A stretch of 64,000 nucleotides of DNA, taken from assembly GCA_002943765.1 (NCBI GenBank), contig PQWQ01000012.1, positions 868,001 through 932,000 on the forward strand, in the 5' to 3' direction. The first letter of the stretch is position 1. Each line of letters starts with the position of its first letter. Shown one piece after another: positions 1 through 16,400 of the stretch. The DNA comes from Psoroptes ovis. Its lineage: Eukaryota > Arthropoda > Arachnida > Sarcoptiformes > Psoroptidae. The position numbers and the translations under genes are program-made. The notes beneath the pieces are model-generated. The model was given only the letters and a program-made list of their open reading frames with translations, searched no databases and had not been told where the DNA came from.

Positions 1-1359
1 TCCAAATATTACAACGGCGCGAACACATCAGTTGAATCAACATTATGAATAGTAATGAATGAATATGATTTGATTTCAATTAAATTATATTTAATTTTAA
101 TTTTAAATTTTTTAAATAAAATAATTGGTCAAAAAAGAAAAGAAAAGAAAAAAATAAAAATAATTTTTAAAATATAAATTTTTTGTTTTTAAATACAATC
201 AATGATCAGAACAAATATTATCATATTTCATTTATTAAGGTGATCAGGTCATCAACAACAACAAATAACAATAATAATAATGATGATGATGATTCAGGCC
301 AAGCCAAATAGTATCGAAAATTAGTTAGGGCCAATAAAAAAGAATCTTATGCATTATTAGGATTGTGATTTAATTTAAAATTTGATAAAGATTTCAACGA
401 TTGTAAGAATTTGTAACAATGACAATTGAACAACAGGTATATATTGATTGATTAACAATAAATAACAATAAATAAATTGATTAATTAAATTCAATTGGAT
501 TTTTATGCAAAAAAAAAGAAATAAATGTAAATCCATCATATCATTTAAACAGCCAATTGTTTAATGTATTTTGGTTGGACTTCAAGTCCATTAAAATAAT
601 GAAAAAAACCCTTTAAATGATTTGAAACATTCGTTGAATTAAATTTTTGTTTGGACGGGTAAATTGATCAGTATTTCATTGATCCATTTGGTTCATTTGA
701 GAAAAATATTTATTCATGATTTGTTTGATTTTGGATTTTGAATCAAAAAGAAAAAAAAAACCAAATGTTAAGGATTAAGTGTATTAAGAATCAATCAATC
801 AATTAATTAATCATAATGATGGCAACAGAATGTGATTCGTGATTATTAATTTGATTTTTTTTTCTCGGATTTCAAAGGGTTATCATATCCATACAGAGAA
901 TAATAATAATTCGATAATACTTTCTTGAATCTGAATATTCTGTCGTTTTGATATCGTTTACTTTTAATTATTATTATTATTATATTAAAAAATATACATG
1001 AAAAAAATAGACATATTTTTTTAAATGTTTTTGAAATGGGTAAAAATTTTAAAATTGCCAAATTCAAAAATAATGAAAATAATGATAATAATTAATGAAT
1101 ATAATTAATTAATTCAATCAATCAATTAATATGCCAAAAAAAAATAATGAAGAAAATGCACTGAAGAATCATGGGCAATGTAAACATATGTAAATGTGAA
1201 ACGTAAATGTGAACGTAAAATGAAATCAATGAAATGAAATAAAAATAATCAAAATAATCAACAATCGGTAAAACGGCGGTGGCGGCAATGTGTATCAGGT
1301 GATGACCTTGGCCATGATTCAAATATTTTAAAAATCCTGGCAAAGGATTGAACAACAAT

Positions 1360-1393
1360 GAAGAAGAAGAAGAAGAAGAAGAAGAAGAAGAAA
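1360..1393. repeat. (GAA)n microsatellite
   Basis: About ten GAA units in tandem on the plus strand, in the 3' flank of Mef2. Confidence 0.9.
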
Positions 1394-2570
1394 ATCATTA
1401 AAAAGGTGCATCTTGAAAGGTCAACAGGTATTGTGACACAGCTCAAAGCTTGTGTTTGTCGATGTGTGTGGGTGTCTGTGGTTATTGTGATATTGAATTG
1501 TCTGAATCGATGATGTACATAAGTATCGAAGGTATAAATTTTCAAATAATTTTGAATGATTCATTCGATGTTTTGATTTGTGATTTTTGATGGTGACTGG
1601 TGAATGATCGATTGATTGATTGCTCGTGTCATGTGTTTTAATCTTGATCATTATTTGATTTTCGTTGAAAACATTGGTGTTCATAATGTAATGTATGTAA
1701 TGATTAGATGTGTGATGTCTCAATAAATGGATTTAATGTTGAAAGAATTTGAACTTATAATAAGAACAAATGAAAAAAAAATTTGAAATTTTCCAAGAGA
1801 TACAAGAGATCGAAAAAAAATGGTCAAATTATCATTTCGAATGATATAAATTTTTATAATTTTTTAAAATGTAGATTTTGATTAATTGATCAATATTGTT
1901 CGTGTAATAATGATTAATAACAACATCAACAAAATATATGTGTATTTAATTTTTTAATTTTAAAAAAATAAAAATTTCATTTCTTATTATTTTCAATTAA
2001 TTTTTTTTCTCAAAAACTTTGATTTTCCATATGTAAATAGAGCAACATCAACAACAAGAACAACAATGATTTAAGGTCGATTAAAAATCAGGTAAATGAA
2101 TCAACAGGTTGTAAGAGAGTTTGAAATCGAACTCATATTTATTTGTTTTAAAGAAGGCCATAGGGTTTTTTAGCTGAAAAAAAATTGAAAAAATGAAAAA
2201 TTCGGTACCAAAAAGGACCGAATCAGCTGCTGATGCTGCTCCTTTCATTTGTTTTTCGTTTAAAATTGAATCAATCATTGATGGATGCATTCAATTTGGA
2301 TACGTTTTCGATGCAGGTATGTGTTTGACACACACAAGTTGATGGATACAATTCATTACTATGTTAAGAGGTGTGAGATTTGTACGAGTGTGAAGGTGTT
2401 CAGGTGGGTGTGTTTATGTTGGTGATTTGGTCATCGAATATCGTCGAAAAGAAATGAAATTTTCATTTCAGAAAAAAATAAAAATCAGAAAATAAATAAA
2501 ATTGCATTTTGTTTGTGTTAAAACAAAGAAAAAAGTAAAAATAAAAATTGAATTAAATTAAATTTAAATG

Positions 2571-2594
2571 AACTGAATTAAATTTAATTCAGTT
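2571..2594. repeat. Perfect 24-bp AT-rich palindrome in the Mef2 3' flank
   Basis: AACTGAATTAAA is followed directly by its complement, about 500 bp downstream of the Mef2 stop codon. Flanking TTTAAAT and TTTAAATT extend a weaker stem. Confidence 0.7.
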
Positions 2595-2867
2595 TAAATT
2601 AATAAGAACAAAATAAGAATGAAATTCACATGAATCAAAATGTTTCAGATGTTCGAGCTTGATCCAATATTACATATCTTCTGTGCTTGATTTATTGATT
2701 AATTTTTGTTTTTGTAATTTTGGTAATTTGAAAAAATTTTAAAATCTTTGAGATTATCAATAATCAAATTCAATTATCTTATCACGTATTTAATTAATTG
2801 ACATTGATTTTTGCTTTATTTTGTGTCCACATAGAATTTTGAATGTTTCAAATGTCTTGGATTTGAT

Positions 2868-2873
2868 TTTATT
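2868..2873 (-). terminator. Candidate Mef2 polyadenylation signal
   Basis: AATAAA on the minus strand lies about 220 bp after the Mef2 stop codon. A second one sits at 2815-2820. In DNA this AT-rich the hexamer is common by chance, so either or neither may be used. Confidence 0.25.
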
Positions 2874-3091
2874 TTTTGTTGCAAAAATTGCAAAATAAAA
2901 AGAGTTAATCAACAATGATAATAATCATGGTCATATGTTAAATGATATGAAAACAACGATTCTAATAATTTGTATCGCGATCTTTTTCTTTTAAATCAAT
3001 TTTTCTTCATAATTAATTCTCTTGAATGATTCAAAAATGATAATAAAGCTTCAATGATTCATGATTATTTATGAATGATAATCGATTAATA

Positions 3092-5469
<2,378 letters not shown>

Positions 5470-5598
5470 TTTGAATTTGATATCGATTGATTGATTGATT
5501 CAATAATCATATATGAAATATGTATGAATTTAATTTGAAAAAAATTAGTTGAAAGGTTGATAACAGGTTGATAATTTTTTATTTGAATTTAATTTGAA

Positions 5599-5934
5599 TT
5601 AAAGTGTTGTACTTTTCGATTGTCGTTGTTGTTGTTGATTATTATTTTTGTTCTTATTTAAATTATTTCGATTATGTTCGGGGCTCATTAAAACATCATC
5701 GATCGAAAATCGATGATCAGCTAAATTCTGTGGAATATAATGATCATCAATCATTAATCGTTGTTGTTGTTGTTGTTGATTATTAATGATTGATTTTTTA
5801 GATTCAACATCATTATTGTGAATTTTTCTTCCAAACAATTTTTGAACATAATATGATGATAATGCATAATAACAACAACAGCAACAGAATACCAAAGCGA
5901 ATATAAAATTGAATACAATTATAATTAACAACAT
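5599..5934 (-). CDS. Possible small single-pass membrane protein, unrecognised
   Basis: This is an intact 111-codon ATG-to-stop frame on the Mef2 strand, ending 130 bp before the Mef2 start codon. Residues 1-29 are strongly hydrophobic (LLIIIVFNFIFALVFC, then five cysteines in all and YY), which fits a signal anchor or membrane segment with possible palmitoylated cysteines. A basic QKLFGRK follows, and then a polar tail with Q6 and Q4 runs and the stretch HRFSIDDVLMSPEH. The CAA-rich glutamine runs resemble those inside the Mef2 coding exons. I recognise no family. It could be a separate small gene, an upstream ORF on the Mef2 transcript, or chance. The start context is weak, with T at -3. 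Confidence 0.4.
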   Translation of the reverse strand: MLLIIIVFNFIFALVFCCCCCYYALSSYYVQKLFGRKIHNNDVESKKSIINNQQQQQQRLMIDDHYIPQNLADHRFSIDDVLMSPEHNRNNLNKNKNNNQQQQRQSKSTTL

Positions 5935-8900
5935 TTAATTATTTGATTGAGAAAAATTGAACTAAAACAACAAAATAATCAATTCAAGTTATGTTTCAAC
6001 AACACCAGAATTTCGTTGCTTCAAATCACTTAAAAACATTGAAATAGATGAAGAAACCACATAAGCTTAACCCTTGAATTCAAGGATCGATTTGAACATT
6101 TTGAAAATAATCACCACAATTGTACACATGAAAACACACATTAAATCATTATCACAATTAAAAATTTGAATTGAAAAATTTCGAATCAAATTTTATGATT
6201 TCCAATTGAAGATTTATGAAAATAAAATATGAATCAATAAACAACAACAAAAACAATGAATCAAATCAAATGAATCAATTGATAATCAATAAATCATTTG
6301 ATTTCAATATTTGATTTTGAATATTTATTTTCATATAGAAAATTGTCACATCAAATACTTCATTGATGAATCTTTAATCGCGATGATAAGTCGAAATCAA
6401 AACTTGATTAAAGAAGAAACTAAAAACCTCGAATCACTGATGATATATTTGTACGAATTGATATATACGTTCGATGATTTCAAATTGATTGTAGCCGTTG
6501 TTTTGTTTATTTGTTGATTCAATTTTTGCTGATTAAAAATTTTTTTCAAGTTTCTTAAGTATTTCGGATTCAATTTCGATCAAAAATTTGATTTTAAATT
6601 GATTGATCGTTCGGTTGATTGGTAGGCTTATTGATTGGTAGATTCAATTCAAATTAAATCAAATCAATAGTTGAATTCGATGAGTTGTATTCAAGTGGTT
6701 GATCATAATCAGATGATAATCAGACTCGATAACGTTACCACTGTTCATTAACCATTGATCGAAAAATTATCTGTGAACGATAAAAGACAAAAAAAATCTG
6801 ATTAGTTCTCAATTGACAAGTCAGTAAAAAAAATTCAGGTTGATTTTCAAATGATTTGAGAAAAATTTGGCGAAGAAAATCTGGTTCAAATTGAATTCAA
6901 TCAAATTGATCTGAATCATGAATGATTTAATCATGATCTTGACAGTTAAATTTGTTCATTTTGTCAATTTTTTACATGATTAAATTGAGTTTTCTATGAG
7001 AAAATCTCACACATCTATCACGCAGAATAGAAATGGATTCAAATTTGAATTTGATTCAAGTACACTAAGAAAATACAAATCAAAGAATACATTTTCACGC
7101 CATGAATTCAATGTTTCGATTTTCAATGTGTTTCTATTGAAAATAATTTACCGGCTAAAATGAATGAATAAATGAATGATACGGTATATCAATCAAATTC
7201 ATTATCAAATTGAAAAATTTGATAAAATAACTTTGACAAATGACAACCGATTGGTGACACCAAAGAAATAACAATTGAATTCTTTAATTTCTTTGCCTTG
7301 ATATGCAGATCTTCGAACACAAATTCATTCTTTTTGTTCGTCCAATCAACGATCATCAGATGGTTGTAGATTGGAGATGGCCGCGAAACAAAACCGAAGC
7401 AAAACGATGATGACAATTCGTGGTTCATTGAATTTCGATTGATCATTTGCATGACATTTGAATGAAAAAGAAATAGATGAAGTCATTGAATATCATTTGA
7501 ATTCAAAGATGGATTCAATCGTAAATTGATTTTGCTCGAAATAATTTCGAATAGTTTTCACATATACAGAGAAGCAAATTAAATCTTATCGAATTCACCA
7601 TTGTTTTATCATGATTATCATCAATTTGATTCGACTAAATTCAAGCAGGAATCGGCCTAAGACTTTGAGTGAAAATACAATCAAACAACCGCAACTTGTT
7701 GCGCCAAGAATGTTTGGATGATTTCGAAACTATCGACGTTTGTTTTGCGGCCAGAAGCAGTCTAAAATCGGCGGCTATCCTTCGTCAGACCGTAGGTTGG
7801 TCGTTATTTATTGCTGCAAGTCCAAAATATCCTGTAACTGTTCAAGTCTGGTGAGTTTAAGAATTGTTTTGAATTTAATTTTCGATGCGTTACCATCAAT
7901 CATTTTAATGATTATTTTGAATGATGAATTTTAATGATAATCTTAAATGAATTCTTTGTCAAATTAGATTTTGGCCAAAATTCAAGAATTTCGCTTAAAT
8001 CACAACTCAAACAAACCAACAGAAGCCATAACTTTACTAATGATCATGGAAAAAATGTCCAAAATACCATCAAATCTGGTATCGTTCTTAAATCATTTGA
8101 TTCAACAATTAAGAAACATACGAATGTTCGCAATCAATGGATGATAAATGATCATTGAATCGGCGTAGATCGGAAATTTGGATGTTCGTGTATTAACACA
8201 AACAACATAGCTGCTTTCACACCTTACACTTTGAACCTTAAACCTTGAGCTTTTCAAGTACAAACACACACACATGCACAAATATCTCACCGCTATTTGA
8301 TGAACAATCAGCGGATATAATCTTTATGATGAAACGAATTAATTTTGATGGTGAAATTCGTATGAATTCGTTGGATAATTTGAAACTTTTTCAATTATCA
8401 GATTCACATTTCACAAAGAAACAGAAGAAAACTTGAAAATACAGAAAAAACAGACTTGAATTACAGAATTGAAAAATTCATTATCATCATCAAATGATGA
8501 TGATGATCATCATCATGATGATCATTAAATTCATAAATAAATAAACAAATAAATAAATAAAATAAACAAAACAGATACAGCGTGTTATGACGTAAATCGT
8601 ATTCGTTTTCTTTCCAATTTCAAATTGATAATAAACATTTCAATTCAATTCATTTAAAAAGTGTCATTCATTTCAATCAAAATCAATTCATTTCATTTTT
8701 GAATAAATTCAATTTTTATTTGATTTTTTGTTTTCTTCAAAAATTTCTTCCAAAAATTTCTTTTTTTTTCATTTAAATTTAATGAAATTTGTCATTTATC
8801 ATCAACAGCAGCAGCAGCAGCGACAACAACTACAACATCATCATCAATATCAGAGATAAATCAAAGAAGAAATTAAATCAAATCAAAAAAAGATGATGAT

Positions 8901-10321
8901 AAAATGGTTTGACTAAGAAAGAGAGAGAGAAAGAGTGAAAAACCAAAAAAAAAAAATTTTGAAGCAAGCAACAAATAATTAGGCTGCAAACTCGACAATT
9001 TCGAAACAATTTCATTGAATATTAATGAAAATTGTGGTGCTTAATTGGCGCCTGTCGAATGCAAAGTGCTTTTTGGTTTTTTAAAATATTTTTTTCATAT
9101 CAAAAACTGATTATTTCAGTTTTTCTTCGATTTCAAAAATGATTGAAGCATGCTGCATCAGTAAGCATGTGTTTTCATTGGAGAAAAATTGAAGAATTTT
9201 GAATGAATGAATGAATGATTGAATGGAGAATAAGAAATGAAAATTTCAAGGTTTAAATTAAACACATGTAAAAACAAAGGGGGTCGATTTGATGTGCAGA
9301 TTGAAATTGAATACTAAATCATTTGATAAGCTCGAATGTGTATTGCGATTTCAAATTAATTAATTAATTTGTAATTTAGTGTTGATTACAGTAAGATCAA
9401 CAGTATTTGAATTGATCAATCATCAATCACATGGAATCAATGCCGGAGAATCAATTCAATGAACAGGTGAAAACGGTAAATTTGAAGATTGCAAGATTGA
9501 AAATTTCAATCAGTTGAATCAGTGTGGTATATCATCGTTAGGGGGTGTTATATCACTGGTTGAAATGTTGGTGTTATACGATGGGTAATGGTTGATCTGG
9601 TAAGGGTGATGATTATGATCAAAGATCGTCAGTTATTCAAATCTACATTAGTAATTTCAAAAGATTGAACACTACAGATCATTCATTCATTTCATGATGT
9701 TTCATCATCATTCAACAACATTGACAATGAATGTAATGATAATGATTTCAATGAACATTTGAGTATATGAAAATTGGAAAAACATCATGATCATTATCAA
9801 TTATCATTTATCAATTTGTAATTGACAATGTAATCTGTAAGATCTGTTACAACATGTTTTGTGTAAAACCAGCAGAAAAGATCTAAACGTAATGTATACA
9901 CTGCAATCTCGAAGCAATATCGACAAATTCTTCGATGATAATCATGATTATCAAATATGATCAACGTGCTTGAATCGAGCTGCTGCTGCTGCTGCCGCCG
10001 CTCGAATGCGATTTTCGATGCAATCTTTGAAAATTGCCATGAATGCAATCGAATATGACAATTAATAAGGCTTGATAATGCTTCAAAATTGAGCGTTTCC
10101 ATGTTAGACAACATTAAACTGTTCTTCGAAGGCCTAGAATAAATGGGAAAAAATGTATCTTTTCATTTCAGATATTTAACTTGGTTCAAAATTCATTTTC
10201 ATTTAAATTTTCAATTCAATTCATTTGTAAACCATCAAACATCATTATGTTGATTGATCTCCGCATCAAAGCAGAAATTTAAAAAAATGTACAAGAGTCG
10301 AGTGAAACAATGGTAAATCAT
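5935..10321. other. Mef2 upstream region, no supported gene
   Basis: This probably contains Mef2 promoter or 5' untranslated exon sequence, but I cannot place either. A less AT-rich stretch at 7630-7860 has an open plus frame ending beside a GTGAGT donor-like site (about 7852). A minus frame at 7189-7452 (87 codons) shows no known family. TCATCA and GATGAT repeats occur near 8480-8530. Confidence 0.45.
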
Positions 10322-10400
10322 GGATCGTTCGAGAAGTTTTCGTCCGATTTTCAATGGTCATTTGCATTGATTTAGCATTGGAAAACTTATTGGACAACCC
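10322..10400. mobile_element. Mini-mariner MITE, degraded copy A
   Basis: The left arm GATCGTTCGAGAAG and right arm AAACTTATTGGACAACC match the family ends (consensus GGTTGTCCGAAAAGTTTT and its complement). The internal CCGATTTTCAATGG is also family-specific. This is the first copy when reading from the Mef2 side. Confidence 0.6.
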
Positions 10401-13400
10401 CCGAAATATCTGAATAGAAAAATATTATTCGCTATTGTCATCATCATCATCACCATTAACGTCTTTAAGATTGTTGTTGTACCATTGTTGTTGTTGTCGA
10501 AGAATAGGGGAAATAACAATTGACAATTGAATTTTTAAATTTGAAAAATAACGATTATTCGACTCATAAGTAAATCTAATGTTAATTTCGATGCCGAATT
10601 CATTCGGCAATTCAACGATTCAGTCATTCATTCAACTGATATTCAGTCATTTATCACCACCAAAATTGTTCGACCAGTTTCGACTTGGCCGTAGCGGATC
10701 AACGTTAGCCCGAAAAATGAGAAACGAAACCGGATAAATGTTTTCATTTTTCATTTGCTTTTGAGCATTTTTTAAGCAAAGAAGAAATCATTATCATCAA
10801 TCGAATAATATTAGGTCATTGGGTATTAAGAGCAAAAGTGTGTTTATGTTTGCTGTTGCTCATAATGATCATCATCATTATCATTAAATGATGATAATTA
10901 TCATCGAAATAATTATCATTTGTATAATTTCTGTGATTGTAGATATGTATGTCATATTGACTTAATGAATGAATGGCGCCCATGATGGAGGTGAACAGAT
11001 AGATTGAAAGCTGGTGGAGGTGGAAAACATGGCGCAGAGAGAAATTACCATTCTGATGTGATCATCATTATCATTTGGTTCAATTAGTCTCAGTCAAAGG
11101 AGTCTCAGCTAAGAAACTCTGGCTGAAAAATCGGGTGAATTTTCTCCGTATTTTCTCTGATATTCATTATCCACATACACCAATACACACCAGAATTAAT
11201 GACCTGAAGGTTGTTTGCTTTGTTCGCTGGCTGCTACAGCAGTAGCAGCAGTCATATGTTTACATTTGGGCAAACAGGTATGCCCAAAGAGAAAACTGAT
11301 TATGATCATTATCATCATCGAAATGAAACCGAGAAACTTAGAAGAAAAAGAAGGTCATTGATGATTATGTGCCATCATCGTTATCACCATTTTCGCTCAT
11401 TTTCATTCATTATTGAATTCAAATCAAAATCTAGTACACAAACTGTAAACAATGGAACCCGAATTTCACCTGATTTACGCTTAAAAGAGTCTTCAACTAA
11501 GCGATCAATCCGAGAAAACCGGATTTTTTTCCATTTTTCATTCGAATCAAAGCGAAACATAAGAAATGCAAGAGTATGTTTTGAAAGTCTTGAAAGTCTT
11601 CGAAAAAATGGCCAAAAATTGATGATAATTCAATCAATCATTACGATTCAATACACATACGCATACGCACACACCGGCACGCAATCTTTTAATTGAATAT
11701 TGTTCAATTCAATGAATGATAATGATGATGATGATGATGATAATAATCACATAATTCGAATGATAAACCAGTTTCTTGAGCGAAATATTCACCGTTATTC
11801 ACCTGTAACTGGTTGATCAGTGTTGGTGTGTGTGTTGAAGAGTAAAATCAACTCAATTCAACTCCATTCAACCTGTCTTAGTATTCATATATCATTAAGA
11901 AGCCATCGACCAGTATCATCGATGGCAGCAGCAGTACATGACCTAAATCAACTCGAAGAATTACCATCATTTAAATTCAATGAAAGAGAAAAAAGTGTAG
12001 GTCTTTGGGTCGAATCGATAAGAAATATATTCAAACACACACACACATTCAATGTTGTACTCGATGTGTGTGTACATTGTCCATACACAGACACACTGAC
12101 ACACACACACATTAATTTACCGAGGAGCTAAGATAATACAACCTTATGATGATATTACCTGATTCAGTCGTCGGTTTTGAAAAGAGATACCGAGAAGAAA
12201 ATGAACCCGAAATTAGGTTAATATACACACACACGCATATATGATTTGCGTTTCAATCATTTATACCACCATTCAAATCATTCATCATTCGAAATACATT
12301 TCAAAATTTTCAAGATTCTCTTTCAAAATTTGACATAAGAAAAAGTATCAAAGTGTATTTAATCTGTAAGATTTTACCCGAATCGTAATTTGAAGATTTA
12401 CATTTCAAAGATTTTGGTCACACACACACACACACAATCAAACAGACACCAAAGAAGAAATGAAACGATGAACGACGATGGCGAAAAACACCTAAAAATG
12501 ATGATGATGACCTAAATGTTTTTGAAAGAGAAAATTTTGAGCACTAAAAAGGACGATAAACACTAAAAATTCAAATCAAAATCAAATTAAAATCCAATCA
12601 AAATTGAATTAAATCGAAATATTAATCAAATTCAATTAGATCGAATGTCGTCAATTGTTATTTACGAATTCATGAACAAATAGGCTTAAATTGAACGAAT
12701 AGACTGGAATTGAACAAATATTTTTCGCGTGTTTGTATATCAGTTTGTCATTCATATTTCACGAGAATATTTGGCATTCAAATATTTATAATTAATAATT
12801 AATTATTGAAAATGATCGTGATTTGTTTCAAATTCATGAATAATTCTGAAATTTTAATATTAATTTGAACGGAATTTATGGAATTTTTTTTCAATTTTTT
12901 CTCTTGATACACATCATGACTAATTGAATCATCATCAAAATCATTTGATTTATTTATCATTATTTATGATTATTTAATCTATATGTTTGAATTATTTGAT
13001 TTCATTTGTTTGTTCATTTGTTTCAATCAAAAATTATCAATCAGATCAGATTCAATGAATCCGATTTGATTCAAAGTTTTTTTTTCTTCTCTTTTCAATG
13101 GAATTAATAGGATTTCATGTTGTACACACTACTGTATATATTCTGGAAATGTTTAGACAAACTATGATGATTTCGATGTAAATGTACATGTTGTAGTGAC
13201 ATGTTTACATATATACGACAATATAAAACATTGAATCGTATTCATTAATAATCATTTAAAAAATGATCATTAATTATTATTAGTATTTTGATTAATTAAT
13301 TATTCATTTACAACAACAAGAACAACAACAACAATAATAATGATGACATTGAATTTTTTACAGGTCAAATCATTATTAGTATTACATAATCATGATAATG

Positions 13401-16400
13401 TTATATACGAGACCATAATGATGATGGTCATCATCATTTCATTATCATTAATTATTTAATAATTAATTTAATTAATTATTAATGAATAATAATTAATGAC
13501 ATTATTGATCAAGGATCAAGGTTTTAAAATAATAGTTCTTGAACAGGTTAGATTGATCATATTACGATCGGGAGCCTTGTTGGCAGCACAAACCTACTAC
13601 TACCATCATCATCATCATCACGATGATCAATAGACATTATCATTAATTAATGGCAATAATCTTTAAATTTAAGAATTTTTAATTTTTTAAAATGAAAAAT
13701 TTATGATTAAATCATTCATTTGTGATATTTATGAATGAGACATCATCATCATCATTGATGGATGAAAGGATGCATGGATTCATGGATGTAATTTGAGCTA
13801 TGATACCTAATAAACAGTATTTCTTGAAATCAAATCAAGTCAAAACAATCGAAAATAATCAAAAGACTTGTGAGAGATGATTTCTATTTCTGAAATTTAA
13901 AAAAAAAATCTCAAAGGGGCTGCTAAGGTCTCTAAAACTATCAATGTATTTGACAATTTGAAAAGGGGAAAAATTTTAATAAATGGTAACCAAATACTAA
14001 TGATAATGATAATGATACTCACTATGTCAAATACAAATGAAATAACAAACGATATTCGTTGCAAACACAAAAAAATATATTTAGGTGATTTATTTGATCC
14101 GGAAGTTTTATAATAATTTATATAATTTATAAATAATCATTAACAACAAGATATAATTACTTTTTCAATGTATTTTCAAATGATGATAATTTAACATATT
14201 TATAAATAAATAAATAAATGAATGAATGAATAAATGTTATGCTTAAAAATATAATGATGTTCAGTGTATTTTCAATTTTTCAAAAATATAATAAATATTT
14301 CAGAAATGATATGTGAAATATGGATGGAAAAAATGATAAATGATTCTGTCGATCGATCAATTCAATTGATTGATTGAATAATTTTTGGATCAAATTTTTG
14401 AATTAACAGAAACTTGTCGATGAACAACTTGTTGTTGTTACTGTAGTTGATGTTGTTGTTTTGAAAATTGAAAAAATTCAATCAAATTTTGATTCAAAAC
14501 AAATTCAAAGTAAATCAAGAAATCAAATTAAATTCAATAGAAATTTGAAATTAAACACTGAAGATGATGATAATGATAATGATGATATGGCAAAAAATAG
14601 AATAGCGATTCGGTATTTAATTGGTAATAGATTAATTGTGTACTTATAATGAATGTTCAATTCATTTGTTGTCGTTTTAATCATTGATTGTTGGAATAAT
14701 AATGATAATCGTTAGAGTTTAATTCACACAAACAAAATACAACAAAATGACGATTAAAAAAATTGAAATTTTATGAATGGAGTGAATGGATGATGGCTTT
14801 ATTTTTCCACGATGAGATTATTTGAACAAGATTATTCATGAATATTTCAAAAGAATATGATTAAACATTTTTTTTTTTTTCGCTGTCGGAAATCATTGAA
14901 TTGAATTGAATTAATTTAAGTAGTAAAAAACAAAACAAAAACATCGAAAACATTAAAACAGAAACACTGAACTAGAACAAGCGTAACAACAAGCGCGGAA
15001 TCAAGTGTTCAGCGTGTTTTGAGGTTCAACATTCCTTTATTATTTCTTTATTTCAGTTTTTAAGATTTAATTCTTAAAATTATTCTTCTGATTCTTGATT
15101 TCTTAAGCTGGTGCTTCTTCAATTCTTCAATGGCTTTGATTGTTTGTTGAATACAACAAGAATCTTTAAGAATCTTTCGAAAATTCAAAACAAACAAATT
15201 TTGAACAAATTTTAAATGATGATGCTGAAGATAATGATAAACACATCGGAATAAATAACTACAACGGGCAAAACAAAACCGATCATAATTCACCCAACCA
15301 TAAAACAGCCAAACACTGAATGAATGAATGATAATGAAGAAGAATGAATCTCTTATTCATCAACTAAGATTCTTGAATGAATGATTGTTGCTATTTTTTT
15401 TCGTCGTATCAATTCACAGTAATGCTATTATCATTATTCCTATTTAAAATAAATGGTAACAGGCAGACAAACAAGACAAGAATTGCGCACATATATGAGA
15501 ATCTATGTTGGTTGATGTCATACAGTTCTGCATATGATTCTATATAAGTATGAACATTTGATGATTATTTTCACTGCTGTTGTGATCGTTATTCATCACT
15601 GAATTTTAATATTTTACTGAATGGTAAATGATAATGATCACGACGATAAATCTGGTAGAATTTTTCACTATGCTATACGTCGAAGCAGCCGTAAGAATTA
15701 CTGAATGGCAATTTTTTTAAATTTTTAAATTTCAAATCTTAGAAAAAACTGTCATGCGAATCAGTGAATGATGATCATCATGATCATCATTGGTGATGTA
15801 TATAGATAGATTTGATATGAAATGAATGAATTAATGGTGAAGAAGTAGCATCATTTGAAATAAACGTTGTATCATCAGTTAAATGTATTACTTGTTGGCA
15901 GATATGTGTGTGTGTGTTTAACTGAAGATATATACAACAACAAACAAACAAATAAATAAGAAGATCAATGTGAAACACATATAAAACACAGTTATTTGAT
16001 GAATGAAATGAAGTATATGCTGTAAATGCAACAACTATTCATTCATTTTTGAATGAATGAATGAATGAATGTATGTGGATTTGTTTGTTTTGCTTCATGT
16101 TTATTTGAATCGCATAATGCTACAGATATCCAGCAGTAGCACTGATACACTACGATTACCACCAGCAAAACAACCGATGGTAAACAACAGACACAAACAA
16201 CTACGTACAGTATTGAAACTAATGATGACGATCATAGATGATGATGTCGATGGCGATGATGATCATAGACCAAAATGGGCGAACAGAATGGAATTATTTT
16301 CGGCTTTTTTTCTCGGTTGTTTGTTTGGTCACCCGAATGATCATCGAGTGGTAGCCGAATACTGTGAAGATCATCGATGAGAAGTAGAGTTGCAGACAAC

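Larger units (their letters stand above)
1..2867. other. Flank downstream of Mef2, no gene found
   Basis: AT-rich sequence. The part nearest 3091 is probably Mef2 3' untranslated region. It holds the GAA repeat, the 24-bp palindrome and a slightly GC-richer stretch at 1260-1350. Frames here are short and low in complexity; none is convincing. Confidence 0.5.

Noticed and set aside
1258..1545. Minus-strand frame with a long phenylalanine run
   Set aside because: The run is the GAA microsatellite read in antisense; the rest has no family features.
11211..11696. 161-codon plus-strand frame
   Set aside because: It begins at TTG rather than ATG, is low in complexity (S, H, R, I runs) and has no recognisable family, so it is not listed as a gene.
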